Assembly (NCBI GenBank): GCA_025458735.1
Contig: JALORV010000058.1
Location: 1 to 5,748, forward strand
Reading direction: 5' to 3'
Source of the DNA: Burkholderiaceae bacterium
GTDB lineage: Bacteria; Pseudomonadota; Gammaproteobacteria; Burkholderiales; Burkholderiaceae
DNA length: 5,748 nt
Part shown: piece by piece, positions 1-5,260 of the stretch
Position numbering within the stretch: position 1 is the stretch's first letter
Layout of the letters: every line of letters starts with the position of its first letter
Notes under the pieces: generated by a model
What the model was told of the DNA's origin: nothing
The model's database searches: none
Seen by the model: the letters and a program-made list of their open reading frames with translations, nothing else
Position numbers and translations under genes: made by a program

Positions 1-463
1 ACGCGGCGCCCACCGTCGCCGCGACCGTGGCCTTGTTGACTGTCGGGATGCACGTGAAGACCGCCCGCGTCCCGGCGGGGACCGCGTCGAACCGCCAGCC
101 CTGCGAGACCTGCCACCCGCCATCTGCCGTCAGCGCGACCTGGGCGATGCGATCGGCCACGTGCACCGGGTACCGCCCACCCAGCAGCGGGAAGAGCGAC
201 AGCGTGCCCGGCGGCTCGTGCGAGAAGGTGCCCTGCAGCATCAGCACCGGGCAGTGGTTTGCGAGGCGGCGCACCTCGCGCGCCAGCCGCTGCACTGCGG
301 GGCTGTGCACCTCCAGCGCGTGGTCCGTCGCGTCGCCAGAGATCACCGCGACGTCGACGCCGCGCTCGATCGCCTGGTCGACGGCGAAGCCGAAGCATCG
401 GCTCGACTCGTCGAGGTTCCTGCCGCTGAAGTGGAGGTCAGAGAATTGGGCTGCGCTGATCAT
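1..463 (-). CDS. Metallophosphoesterase, SbcD-like (partial, runs off left edge)
   Basis: I translated this by hand on the minus strand; 154 codons are open from the ATG to the window edge and the C-terminus is missing. The N-terminal half carries calcineurin-like phosphoesterase signatures: SDLHF (Asp9, His11) and SGDATD (Gly43, Asp44, Asp47). The third motif, normally GNHD, reads GTFSHE at residues 78-83, keeping the His but not the Asn. This pattern fits metal-dependent nucleases or phosphoesterases of the SbcD/Mre11 type, which act on DNA ends or hairpins, often with an SMC-like ATPase partner. Any partner would lie outside the window. The start is firm: AGGGG sits 8 bases upstream and an in-frame stop lies 11 codons upstream with no other start between. 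A small ORF overlaps the start by ATGA. Family is fairly sure; substrate is unknown. Confidence 0.75.
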   Translation of the reverse strand, partial: MISAAQFSDLHFSGRNLDESSRCFGFAVDQAIERGVDVAVISGDATDHALEVHSPAVQRLAREVRRLANHCPVLMLQGTFSHEPPGTLSLFPLLGGRYPVHVADRIAQVALTADGGWQVSQGWRFDAVPAGTRAVFTCIPTVNKATVAATVGAA

Positions 464-585
464 GTCCTGTGCCCCTGTCGCTCGTGCTGCGACTCACGCG
501 CTCGCATCGCCGCACGGGTCATCGCTCGACACAGGATCGCGCACGATTTCAGATCTTCAAGCAGGGGCTCTTCGAGAAGAAGCAC
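460..585 (-). CDS. Possible small ORF overlapping the metallophosphoesterase start
   Basis: A 41-codon frame from GTG ends in a TGA that overlaps the ATG of the metallophosphoesterase (ATGA). That layout is common in translationally coupled genes. The product would be a charged peptide with an Arg/Gln/His-rich C-terminus (ending GHRT) and no domain I recognise. A shorter version could start at the ATG at 522. There is no clear ribosome binding site for the GTG, and the bases just upstream are taken up by a 16-bp palindrome. The overlap is the only real support, so it may be a chance frame. Confidence 0.22.
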   Translation of the reverse strand: MLLLEEPLLEDLKSCAILCRAMTRAAMRARESQHERQGHRT

Positions 586-600
586 GACGGATATCCGTCG
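585..600. repeat. 16-bp perfect palindrome (operator-like)
   Basis: The bases read CGACGGATATCCGTCG, identical on both strands with no spacer. It lies about 120 bases upstream of the metallophosphoesterase start, in the part of the gap where its promoter would be expected. This makes it a candidate binding site for a dimeric regulator. No matching second copy was noticed in the window. Confidence 0.45.
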
Positions 601-764
601 CAGCGGCGCCCTGAATTCACAGTCTCGGACGCATACCGGTCATAGCGGCGCGGGCTCGCTCGTCCTATGAAGGGCCGGTATGCGATGGGCTGCTGACGTA
701 CGGTGACGCGGCGGGCGCCGCCTGGCTCTGGTCGTCAGGCGAAGGACTGCTCCCGCCGGCGGCG

Positions 765-785
765 AAGGGGGCCTTACGGCCCCTT
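765..785. repeat. Stem-loop, GC-rich, with TTAC loop
   Basis: The arms are AAGGGGGCC (765-773) and GGCCCCTT (778-785), around the loop TTAC. They pair over eight base pairs if one G bulges out. No T-run follows on either strand, so this is not a standard intrinsic terminator. It could be an RNA hairpin in a leader or a relic of an intergenic repeat. Confidence 0.4.
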
Positions 786-842
786 GCAGTCACCCGCCCC
801 GCAGCCCCGAAGCTGACATTCGTGCGTTCCACTGTCCCTCCC

Positions 843-857
843 AAGGTCGGAGACCTT
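843..857. promoter_or_regulatory. Inverted repeat upstream of the BLUF gene, with weak -10-like hexamer
   Basis: AAGGTC (843-848) and GACCTT (852-857) form a perfect inverted repeat around three bases. A TATGCT hexamer at 866-871 could be a -10 element. With a 17-base spacer, the matching -35 position falls on the left arm, which does not itself look like a -35. This could be an operator or activator site for the BLUF gene. The promoter call is weak. Confidence 0.25.
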
Positions 858-949
858 CCACTTGCTATGCTTTGAGAGCATCCAATCGGGCGCCATGGTT
901 CGGTCGCTGGATAGCCTGTCCTCACAACATCGTCGAAGAGATCCGAAGC

Positions 950-1372
950 ATGCTGATCCGCCTGATCTACTTGAGCAGACCCGTGGGCCCGCAGACCGCC
1001 GAGCTCACTGATTCGATATGGCGCAAGGCGCAAACCTGGAACGCCCAAAACGACATCACGGGGATGCTCTGTGAAGGCCAGGGTGTGTACCTGCAGGTGC
1101 TGGAAGGGGAGCGCAGCAAGGTGACCGGTCTGTATGCGCGCATTCACGCAGACCCGCGCCACAGGGACCTGGAACTGCTTCACTGCGAGAGCATCACCGA
1201 GCGGCGCTACCCTGGATGGTCCATGGCACGCGTCAGCTTGTCCGACGTAGACCCTCAGACGACGATCATCTGGCCGGAGTTCGATCCCTACTCGGCAACC
1301 GGCGCGCTGGTCATGGCGCGCATCGACGAACTCGTTGCCCGCGGCAGCCCGGTGCAGGCAACGCAGTCCTGA
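950..1372 (+). CDS. Short BLUF-domain blue-light photoreceptor
   Basis: The 140-residue protein is essentially a single BLUF domain, which binds FAD and senses blue light by rearranging hydrogen bonds around the flavin. The diagnostic residues are all present, with the spacing of AppA (offset 14): Tyr7 in LIYLSR, Asn31, Gln49 in YLQVLEG, and Trp90 and Met92 in GWSMARV. About 45 residues follow as a C-terminal cap with no enzymatic or DNA-binding output domain. Like other short BLUF proteins it therefore probably signals by binding a partner, which is unknown. I chose the ATG at 950 because the domain begins right there (MLIRLIYLS) and GAAGAG lies 9 bases upstream; a longer TTG frame from 872 adds only non-homologous residues. 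It converges on the anti-sigma/sigma pair, with 57 bases between the stop codons. Confidence 0.93.
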   Translation: MLIRLIYLSRPVGPQTAELTDSIWRKAQTWNAQNDITGMLCEGQGVYLQVLEGERSKVTGLYARIHADPRHRDLELLHCESITERRYPGWSMARVSLSDVDPQTTIIWPEFDPYSATGALVMARIDELVARGSPVQATQS

Positions 1373-1429
1373 ACACCACCAGCTGCCGTAGCGTCACCCA
1401 GCCACGCTTGCACCTGCCGAAGACTTCGT

Positions 1430-1642
1430 TCAAGCCTTGGGCTGTTGGGTTTGCCGCACCGCAGCAAGGATTCGCAGCGTGTATCCCGCGTCCAGCGACC
1501 GAAGCCCAGCCAAGCTGTCGCGGATCAGCTGTTGCGCCGAGACTTCGTCGCGCAGCGCAGCGTCGTGTTTCAGGCGCTCGAGCAGCGCCGTCAACTCGGC
1601 TTCCGTCAGTTCGCCGTCCAGGAGGCGTGATGCGTCGTTCAT
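1430..1642 (-). CDS. RseA-like anti-sigma factor, soluble short form
   Basis: The 70-residue protein resembles the N-terminal, sigma-binding domain of RseA, which holds RpoE away from RNA polymerase. Shared traits are the opening LLDGEL (residues 7-12), the LIRDSLAG block at 39-46 (LIRDS is also found in E. coli RseA), and an ILAAV helix near 58-62. It ends at residue 70 with no transmembrane helix and no periplasmic domain, whereas RseA is about 216 residues and membrane-anchored. The 57 bases after the stop show no frameshifted membrane segment. It should thus act in the cytoplasm and cannot use the DegS/RseP cleavage route in the usual way. It lies 12 bases after the sigma stop codon, with AGGAG overlapping that stop (TAGGAG), so the two are cotranscribed and probably translationally coupled. 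Role is inferred from weak similarity plus position. Confidence 0.75.
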   Translation of the reverse strand: MNDASRLLDGELTEAELTALLERLKHDAALRDEVSAQQLIRDSLAGLRSLDAGYTLRILAAVRQTQQPKA

Positions 1643-1654
1643 GGCATGAGGCTC

Positions 1655-2257
1655 CTACCAGCGCCTGTCGCGCGTCGGTGCAAGAAGCGGGCGCACACGA
1701 TGGGCTATCGCGTCTCGCGCCCGGAAGATGTGGGACTTGACGGTGTTCACGGGCTGCCCTAGCGCCGCCGCAATTGTCTTGTAGTCGAGCCCGTCGACTT
1801 CGCGCATCAGGAGTGCTCGGCGCTGGATGTCGGGCAAGGCCGCAACCTCGGCGTCGATGCGTTCGAAGAGCTGGTGCGCCATGGCCTCTTCCTCAGGGCT
1901 GGGGGCAGCCCCGAATCGGTCGTCCTCGCCGGCATCGCGTTGCACCGGCAAGGGCCGATCGTCCTGCCGGTTCTGCCCGCTGCGCAGATAGCTCCTGGCC
2001 GCGTTGCGGGCGATCGTGAACAGCCAAGCCGCGAAATCACCATCGGGCTTGAAGGTGGTCAGAGCGAGGAAGGCGCTCAAGAAGACATCCTGTGTCAACT
2101 CCTCGGTGATCGAATCGTCACGCACGAAGCGCCGGATCGTTGCCGCCACCCGCCGCTGGTACTTCACCACCAGCACTTCGAACGCGATGGTGTCGCCGCG
2201 CTGGGCTCGCGCGACCAGCGCCGCGTCGATGGCGCCTGCAAGCGGAGCTTCGTTCAA
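1655..2257 (-). CDS. ECF RNA polymerase sigma factor, RpoE-like
   Basis: This alternative sigma factor directs RNA polymerase to a stress regulon. Counting from the TTG start (200 residues): region 2 spans about 11-91, with ALVARAQRGD, FEVLVVKYQRRV, the EELTQDVFLSAF helix (52-63) and FAAWLFTIARNAARSYL (75-91), which contacts the -10 element. A variable acidic linker follows (about 95-125). Region 4 spans about 141-192, with LPDIQRRALLMREVDGL and a helix-turn-helix ending VNTVKSHIFRARDAI. Length and motifs match E. coli RpoE (191 residues). The start is ambiguous. TTG at 2257 has an excellent AGGGGGGG and gives a family-like N-terminus; ATG at 2320 would add 21 residues (PVRPFPAWCRGG-type) with a poor ribosome site. 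I favour TTG. It heads an operon with the anti-sigma gene and may be autoregulated through the TGCAACTTT box at 2366-2374. Confidence 0.93.
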   Translation of the reverse strand: MNEAPLAGAIDAALVARAQRGDTIAFEVLVVKYQRRVAATIRRFVRDDSITEELTQDVFLSAFLALTTFKPDGDFAAWLFTIARNAARSYLRSGQNRQDDRPLPVQRDAGEDDRFGAAPSPEEEAMAHQLFERIDAEVAALPDIQRRALLMREVDGLDYKTIAAALGQPVNTVKSHIFRARDAIAHRVRPLLAPTRDRRW

Positions 2258-2345
2258 CTGTCCCCCCCTGCACCACGCGGGAAACGGCCTGACCGGGATC
2301 GCCGCGCCGGATGGCTGCATGAGGCGGCGCTGGAGCCGCCCACCC

Positions 2346-2374
2346 CTTTACTCAGGCGCGCCGCCAAAGTTGCA
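2346..2374 (-). promoter_or_regulatory. Candidate ECF-type promoter of the sigma/anti-sigma operon
   Basis: On the minus strand, TGCAACTTT (2374-2366) differs from the RpoE -35 form TGGAACTTT by one base. It is followed 15 bases later by TAAAG (2350-2346) in the -10 position. The placement, 26-29 bases ahead of the upstream ATG and about 90 ahead of the TTG start, suits an autoregulatory promoter. The same nonamer occurs in the other orientation at 2594-2602. This is inference from motif and position. Confidence 0.4.
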
Positions 2375-2499
2375 GGGGCCGCAAAAATTATCTCCAGCAG
2401 CGCAGCACCAGCGACCGCCCGGGCGCCGCAGTCAGCGACGCGATAGCGGCAGCCATGAGTGGCGCACCGATCCTGGACCAGCGGCCCGGGCGTGAGCTC

Positions 2500-2563
2500 T
2501 CCCGTGGGCAGCGTCACTGCCTCATGCGGCGCACGCATCACCGACCCTCGCTGGCCCACGGGA
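2500..2563. repeat. 10-bp inverted repeat with 44-base spacer
   Basis: TCCCGTGGGC at 2500-2509 is the exact reverse complement of GCCCACGGGA at 2554-2563. It sits between the two divergent candidate promoters. It could form a stem in RNA or give two half-sites for a DNA-looping or dimeric regulator. A chance origin is possible in GC-rich DNA. Confidence 0.35.
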
Positions 2564-2593
2564 TGAATCCACTGCGATTGTTCGCCGCGCAAG

Positions 2594-2622
2594 TGCAACT
2601 TTCTCGATGAGATGACGTTATC
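2594..2622 (+). promoter_or_regulatory. Candidate ECF-type promoter of the oxidoreductase-coq7-ubiG operon
   Basis: TGCAACTTT (2594-2602) is followed after 15 bases by TTATC (2618-2622) in the -10 position, the same spacing as in the opposed box before the sigma gene. Transcription would begin near 2628, after the first possible ATG (2612), so the protein would start at 2660 or 2672. The -35 match is good; the -10 match is weak. Confidence 0.4.
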
Positions 2623-2659
2623 ACTCGGTCAGCCGACCGCGGCGGAACAGGCAATAGCC

Positions 2660-3808
2660 ATGCGGAATCTTATGAGCGGCACTTGGGTTAGCAGGTTGAA
2701 TATCCCCTCGCCACCGCGCGTCGCGGTCGTCGGTGGCGGCATCGCCGGTCTGACCTGCGCTCGGGAGTTGGTCCTGCGCGGTTGCCATCCCGTGGTCTTC
2801 GAAGCCAATGATCGCCTGGGCGGGCGCTGCAGTTCGCGCAGCACCCGCGTGGGACTGTTCGATGACGGGGCCCAGTGCATCAGCGGGGCCAACCGACTGG
2901 CCGTACATGTCGTGCAACCACCCAATGAGCTGGCCACGCTCCACCCTTGGACCGTTGCGGCCACGCCCGCCGAAGAAGAAAGGATTAGCAAGACTTGGAG
3001 AGAGGACGAAGACGAAGCGGATGTCACGCGAACCTTGAAACTGCTTGGAGCGGTCGGCGTACCGTCGATGGTGGCCTTGGCCGAAGCCCTTGCGCGTCCA
3101 CTGCCCGTCCGACTGAACACACCCATCGTGCAGGCCCGGCGTGTAGGCACCCGGTGGGCCCTGAGCAGCTCCGCGGGCAAGATCGAAGGGGACTTTCAAG
3201 CCCTGGTGCTCGCCGTACCGGCGCCCCTTGCAATGCCGCTCGTACGCGAGTCTTCATCGCTGACCGCTGCCCTGCTTGGGGTGCGCTACCGCAGCCGCTG
3301 GGTGCTGCTGCTTGGGTCCGAACGCCCTATCACCTTACCCGGTTACCGGGAGTTCCAGGGCAGCCCTATCGAGCGCGTAGCTGCGATGCACAGCAAGCCG
3401 GGGCGCGTGGCCATCGGACACCAGCGCTGGTTCGTCGAAGCCGACGAGCGGTGGTCCTTGCTGCACGAGCATGAGGACGCCGAGACCGTGGCCGAGCTGC
3501 TGCTCGAGAACTTTCGGGCGCACGCAGGGCGCCGGGTGGCGCCGAACTACCTCCAAGCGCACCAGTGGCGCCATGCCTTCGTCGAAACGCCTGCCTCCAC
3601 GCCCCGGCGAACCGAGTGCTTGTGGGACGACACGGTGCAGCTGGGCGTATGCGGTGACAGTGTCGTTGCGAGTCGGGTCGACTGGGTCCACCGCAGCGGT
3701 GTCGACATGGCACGGGTAGTGGCCGAGGGCTTGAGCCGCCACAGCGGATTCCACAGGTTCAGCGCTACCGAGCGCGACCTCGGGCAGCCCATGGAGCAAC
3801 AGCTGTGA
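2660..3808 (+). CDS. Renalase-like FAD/NAD(P)-dependent oxidoreductase
   Basis: A cytoplasmic flavoprotein of the renalase-like group related to flavin amine oxidases (COG3380 type, by motif). From the ATG at 2660 it has 382 residues. The N-terminal Rossmann fold shows VAVVGGGIAGLTCA (GGGIAG about 25-30), Glu48 for the FAD ribose, and LGGRCSSR (about 53-60). The mid part holds FDDGAQ and GVPSMVALAEAL, which matches a typical block of the family, and VLAVPAPLA. The C-terminal part has SKPGR, a WRHAF block and the FAD-phosphate motif GVCGDS. Substrate is unknown. It is the first gene of a three-gene operon and its TGA overlaps the start of the coq7-like gene. The start is uncertain: a longer frame begins at ATG 2612, but AGG lies 8 bases before 2660, the extra residues are not family-like, and a candidate promoter overlaps 2612. 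A very acidic, charged stretch lies near residues 107-124. Confidence 0.85.
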   Translation: MRNLMSGTWVSRLNIPSPPRVAVVGGGIAGLTCARELVLRGCHPVVFEANDRLGGRCSSRSTRVGLFDDGAQCISGANRLAVHVVQPPNELATLHPWTVAATPAEEERISKTWREDEDEADVTRTLKLLGAVGVPSMVALAEALARPLPVRLNTPIVQARRVGTRWALSSSAGKIEGDFQALVLAVPAPLAMPLVRESSSLTAALLGVRYRSRWVLLLGSERPITLPGYREFQGSPIERVAAMHSKPGRVAIGHQRWFVEADERWSLLHEHEDAETVAELLLENFRAHAGRRVAPNYLQAHQWRHAFVETPASTPRRTECLWDDTVQLGVCGDSVVASRVDWVHRSGVDMARVVAEGLSRHSGFHRFSATERDLGQPMEQQL

Positions 3809-4407
3809 TGGCGGAGTCGGCCGGCCCGGATTCGCCACCGACGTCCGGACCTCTCCATGCCAGCCCGCTGCCCTCGAGGCTGGTGGCCGACCTTCGCACC
3901 GACCACGCCGGCGAAACGGGGGCCGTGATGATCTATCGCGGCATCCTTGCCACCACACGCGATGCAGCCGTGAGGGGTTTTGCGCAAGGGCACCTCGCCA
4001 CGGAAGCGGCGCATCTCGCTGCGATCGAGCGGCTGCTGGCGCCGCGACAACGCAGTCGGCTGTTGACGCTGTGGCGCGGCGCCGGATGGCTGACCGGTGC
4101 ACTACCAGCATTGGCCGGGCCGCGGGCGGTATACGCCACCATCGAGGCCGTCGAGACCTTCGTCGATCAGCATTACGCCGAACAGATCGAGGCTATCGAC
4201 CGACTCGACCCCGCCCGCGCGCAGGCCTCTTTGCAGGCGTTGCGGGCGCAGCTGCACTCGTTCAGGGCTGACGAAGTCGATCACCGCGACGATGCCGCCG
4301 CGCGCTTCGACCGCCACGAGGCCCCCGCGTCCCCCGTGCTACGACTGTGGATCTGGGCGGTCGGCGCGGGTTCGCGCGGGGCGGTGAAGATCTGCCGCTG
4401 GGTTTGA
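3805..4407 (+). CDS. coq7: Coq7-family demethoxyubiquinone hydroxylase (di-iron)
   Basis: Coq7 proteins are membrane-associated di-iron monooxygenases that add a hydroxyl to demethoxyubiquinol late in ubiquinone synthesis. The product has 200 residues. The ligand set is visible: Glu37 in DHAGETGAVMIY, Glu67 and His70 in ATEAAH, Glu117 in the AVETFVDQHY block, and Glu157 and His160 in DEVDH. The segment WLTGALPALAGPRAVYATIE (about 95-114) is the expected hydrophobic, membrane-contacting helix. The gene overlaps the oxidoreductase stop: GTG at 3805 (GTGA) has GGAG 8 bases upstream, and ATG at 3808 (TGATG) is the alternative with an 11-base gap. The overlap implies translational coupling. The next gene, ubiG-like, catalyses the following methylation step, which supports a quinone role. 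Activity on a non-standard quinone cannot be excluded. Confidence 0.9.
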   Translation: MMAESAGPDSPPTSGPLHASPLPSRLVADLRTDHAGETGAVMIYRGILATTRDAAVRGFAQGHLATEAAHLAAIERLLAPRQRSRLLTLWRGAGWLTGALPALAGPRAVYATIEAVETFVDQHYAEQIEAIDRLDPARAQASLQALRAQLHSFRADEVDHRDDAAARFDRHEAPASPVLRLWIWAVGAGSRGAVKICRWV

Positions 4408-4431
4408 GCAAGAGCCATCGACAAGACATCC

Positions 4432-5217
4432 ATGACCCCGACCAGCACCATCCGCAGCGACGAGGTCGCACGCTTCAACTGCCTCGCCGCCACTTGGTGG
4501 AGCCGCACCGGCCCCATGCGACCGCTGCATGTCGTCAACGATCTGCGGCTCGGGTACGCGCTCGAACAGATCGCCCAGCGCTTCGGACGCCCGGTCGGTG
4601 CGCTGCAGGGTTTGCGGATCGCCGACGTGGGTTGCGGCGCCGGGCTGATGTGCGAACCGCTGGCAGCCCGCGGCGCGTTGCTGGTCGGCGTCGATGCCGC
4701 GGCGAACAACATTGCCGCCGCGCGGCTGCATTCGAACGCCGCCGGCCTGCACATCGACTACCGGGTCGGCGAGCCCGATGCCGCACTGCACGACGGTGAG
4801 CTCTTCGATGTCCTGCTGCTACTCGAGGTGGTCGAACACGTCGACGACGTGACGGCCTTCGTGCGCGATGCGGTGGCGCACCTCGCACCCGGCGGGCTGC
4901 TGCTGGCCTCGACGATCAACCGCACGCTGCGCAGCTACCTGGCCGCGATCGTTGGCGCCGAGATGGTCTTTCGGGTGCTGCCGCGGGGCACGCACCATTG
5001 GGCGCAGTTCGTGCGGCCCGAAGAGCTGGAGCAGGCCGCAGCGGCCTGCGGCCTAGCCCCCGGCGAACGCCGCGGCATGGCCTACCTGCCCGCCATTCAC
5101 CGGGCTTGGTGGACGCACAGCTTGGCGGTCAACTACATCGCCAGCTTCAGCAAGCCCGCCGCTGCCAAGGATCAGAGCCGAGCTGCCGGCTCGTCCCTCT
5201 CGCTCGGCGAAGAATAG
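4432..5217 (+). CDS. ubiG: UbiG-type polyprenyl-hydroxyphenol/demethylubiquinol O-methyltransferase
   Basis: UbiG is a SAM-dependent enzyme that performs both O-methylations of ubiquinone synthesis at the membrane face. The 261-residue protein opens with the family signature EVARFNCLAATWW and GPMRPLHVVNDLRLGY (about 11-42). SAM motif I is ADVGCGAG (64-71), with Asp88 ending the second strand. EVVEH (Glu132, Glu135, His136) matches the metal-binding triad of E. coli UbiG. PGGLLLASTINRTLRSYLAAI (about 153-173) and RGTHHWAQFVRPEEL follow, both typical UbiG blocks. The last 25 or so residues (after SFSKP) are polar and look like a non-conserved tail. The ATG at 4432 lies 24 bases after the coq7 stop, with only a weak ribosome site (AAGAC). 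Blocks such as FNCLAATWW and TINRTLRSYL remind me more of alphaproteobacterial UbiG; that impression needs a tree. Confidence 0.92.
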   Translation: MTPTSTIRSDEVARFNCLAATWWSRTGPMRPLHVVNDLRLGYALEQIAQRFGRPVGALQGLRIADVGCGAGLMCEPLAARGALLVGVDAAANNIAAARLHSNAAGLHIDYRVGEPDAALHDGELFDVLLLLEVVEHVDDVTAFVRDAVAHLAPGGLLLASTINRTLRSYLAAIVGAEMVFRVLPRGTHHWAQFVRPEELEQAAAACGLAPGERRGMAYLPAIHRAWWTHSLAVNYIASFSKPAAAKDQSRAAGSSLSLGEE

Positions 5218-5244
5218 TCGTCAGCCACATGGGCTGGCCCCTTC

Positions 5245-5260
5245 TGCACGTCGACGTGCA
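5245..5260. repeat. 16-bp perfect palindrome after ubiG
   Basis: TGCACGTCGACGTGCA reads the same on both strands and lies 28 bases after the ubiG stop. GGGC (5231-5234) and GCCC (5263-5266) flank it and could extend a hairpin. There is no T-run, so it is not a classical terminator, although it could still stall transcription or protect the 3' end. A protein-binding site is equally possible. Confidence 0.4.

Larger units (their letters stand above)
586..949. other. Intergenic region without a convincing gene
   Basis: This gap separates the minus-strand metallophosphoesterase from the plus-strand BLUF gene, so it should hold two divergent promoters. Minus-strand frames here have no sensible start and resemble no protein; the frame antisense to the BLUF gene is a shadow. 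The stretch holds the 585-600 palindrome, a stem-loop at 765-785 and an inverted repeat at 843-857. On the minus strand, GAATGTCAGCTTCGG near 806-820 reminds me of dispersed intergenic repeats in proteobacterial genomes, but this cannot be confirmed here. Confidence 0.5.
2321..2659. other. Divergent regulatory region between sigma gene and oxidoreductase operon
   Basis: About 340 bases lie between the longest sigma frame and the chosen oxidoreductase start. No gene is convincing here; a minus-strand frame across 2254-2598 lacks any recognisable domain. The region holds the two opposed TGCAACTTT boxes about 220 bases apart and a long-range inverted repeat (2500-2509 with 2554-2563). A GATAAT hexamer on the minus strand near 2387-2392 has no good -35 partner. 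Confidence 0.5.

Noticed and set aside
27..614. Plus-strand frame of 195 codons at the left edge
   Set aside because: It is antisense to the minus-strand metallophosphoesterase, which has recognisable motifs and a good start; this frame has none.
854..875. ACCTTCCACTTGCT resembles half of a CueR/MerR-type copper operator
   Set aside because: The second half of the expected dyad is missing and no promoter with the required long spacer can be placed.
665..1183. Long minus-strand frame of 172 codons
   Set aside because: It runs antisense through the BLUF domain, whose key residues are all intact on the plus strand; no family resemblance in this frame.
1390..1408. Possible bidirectional terminator between the convergent BLUF and anti-sigma genes (AGCGT/ACGCT)
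   Set aside because: The stem is only five base pairs with a nine-base loop and there is no T-run on either strand.
2254..2598. Minus-strand frame of 114 codons upstream of the sigma gene
   Set aside because: It spans both candidate promoters and the start of the sigma gene, with no recognised domain.
4281..4888. Several minus-strand frames under coq7 and ubiG
   Set aside because: They are Arg/Ala-rich shadows typical of GC-rich coding DNA; the plus-strand genes carry full catalytic motifs.
4432..5217. UbiG homologue might be RquA (rhodoquinone synthesis)
   Set aside because: The EVVEH metal triad and the N-terminal WW and LHVVN blocks are those of UbiG, and the neighbour is Coq7; nothing visible favours RquA.
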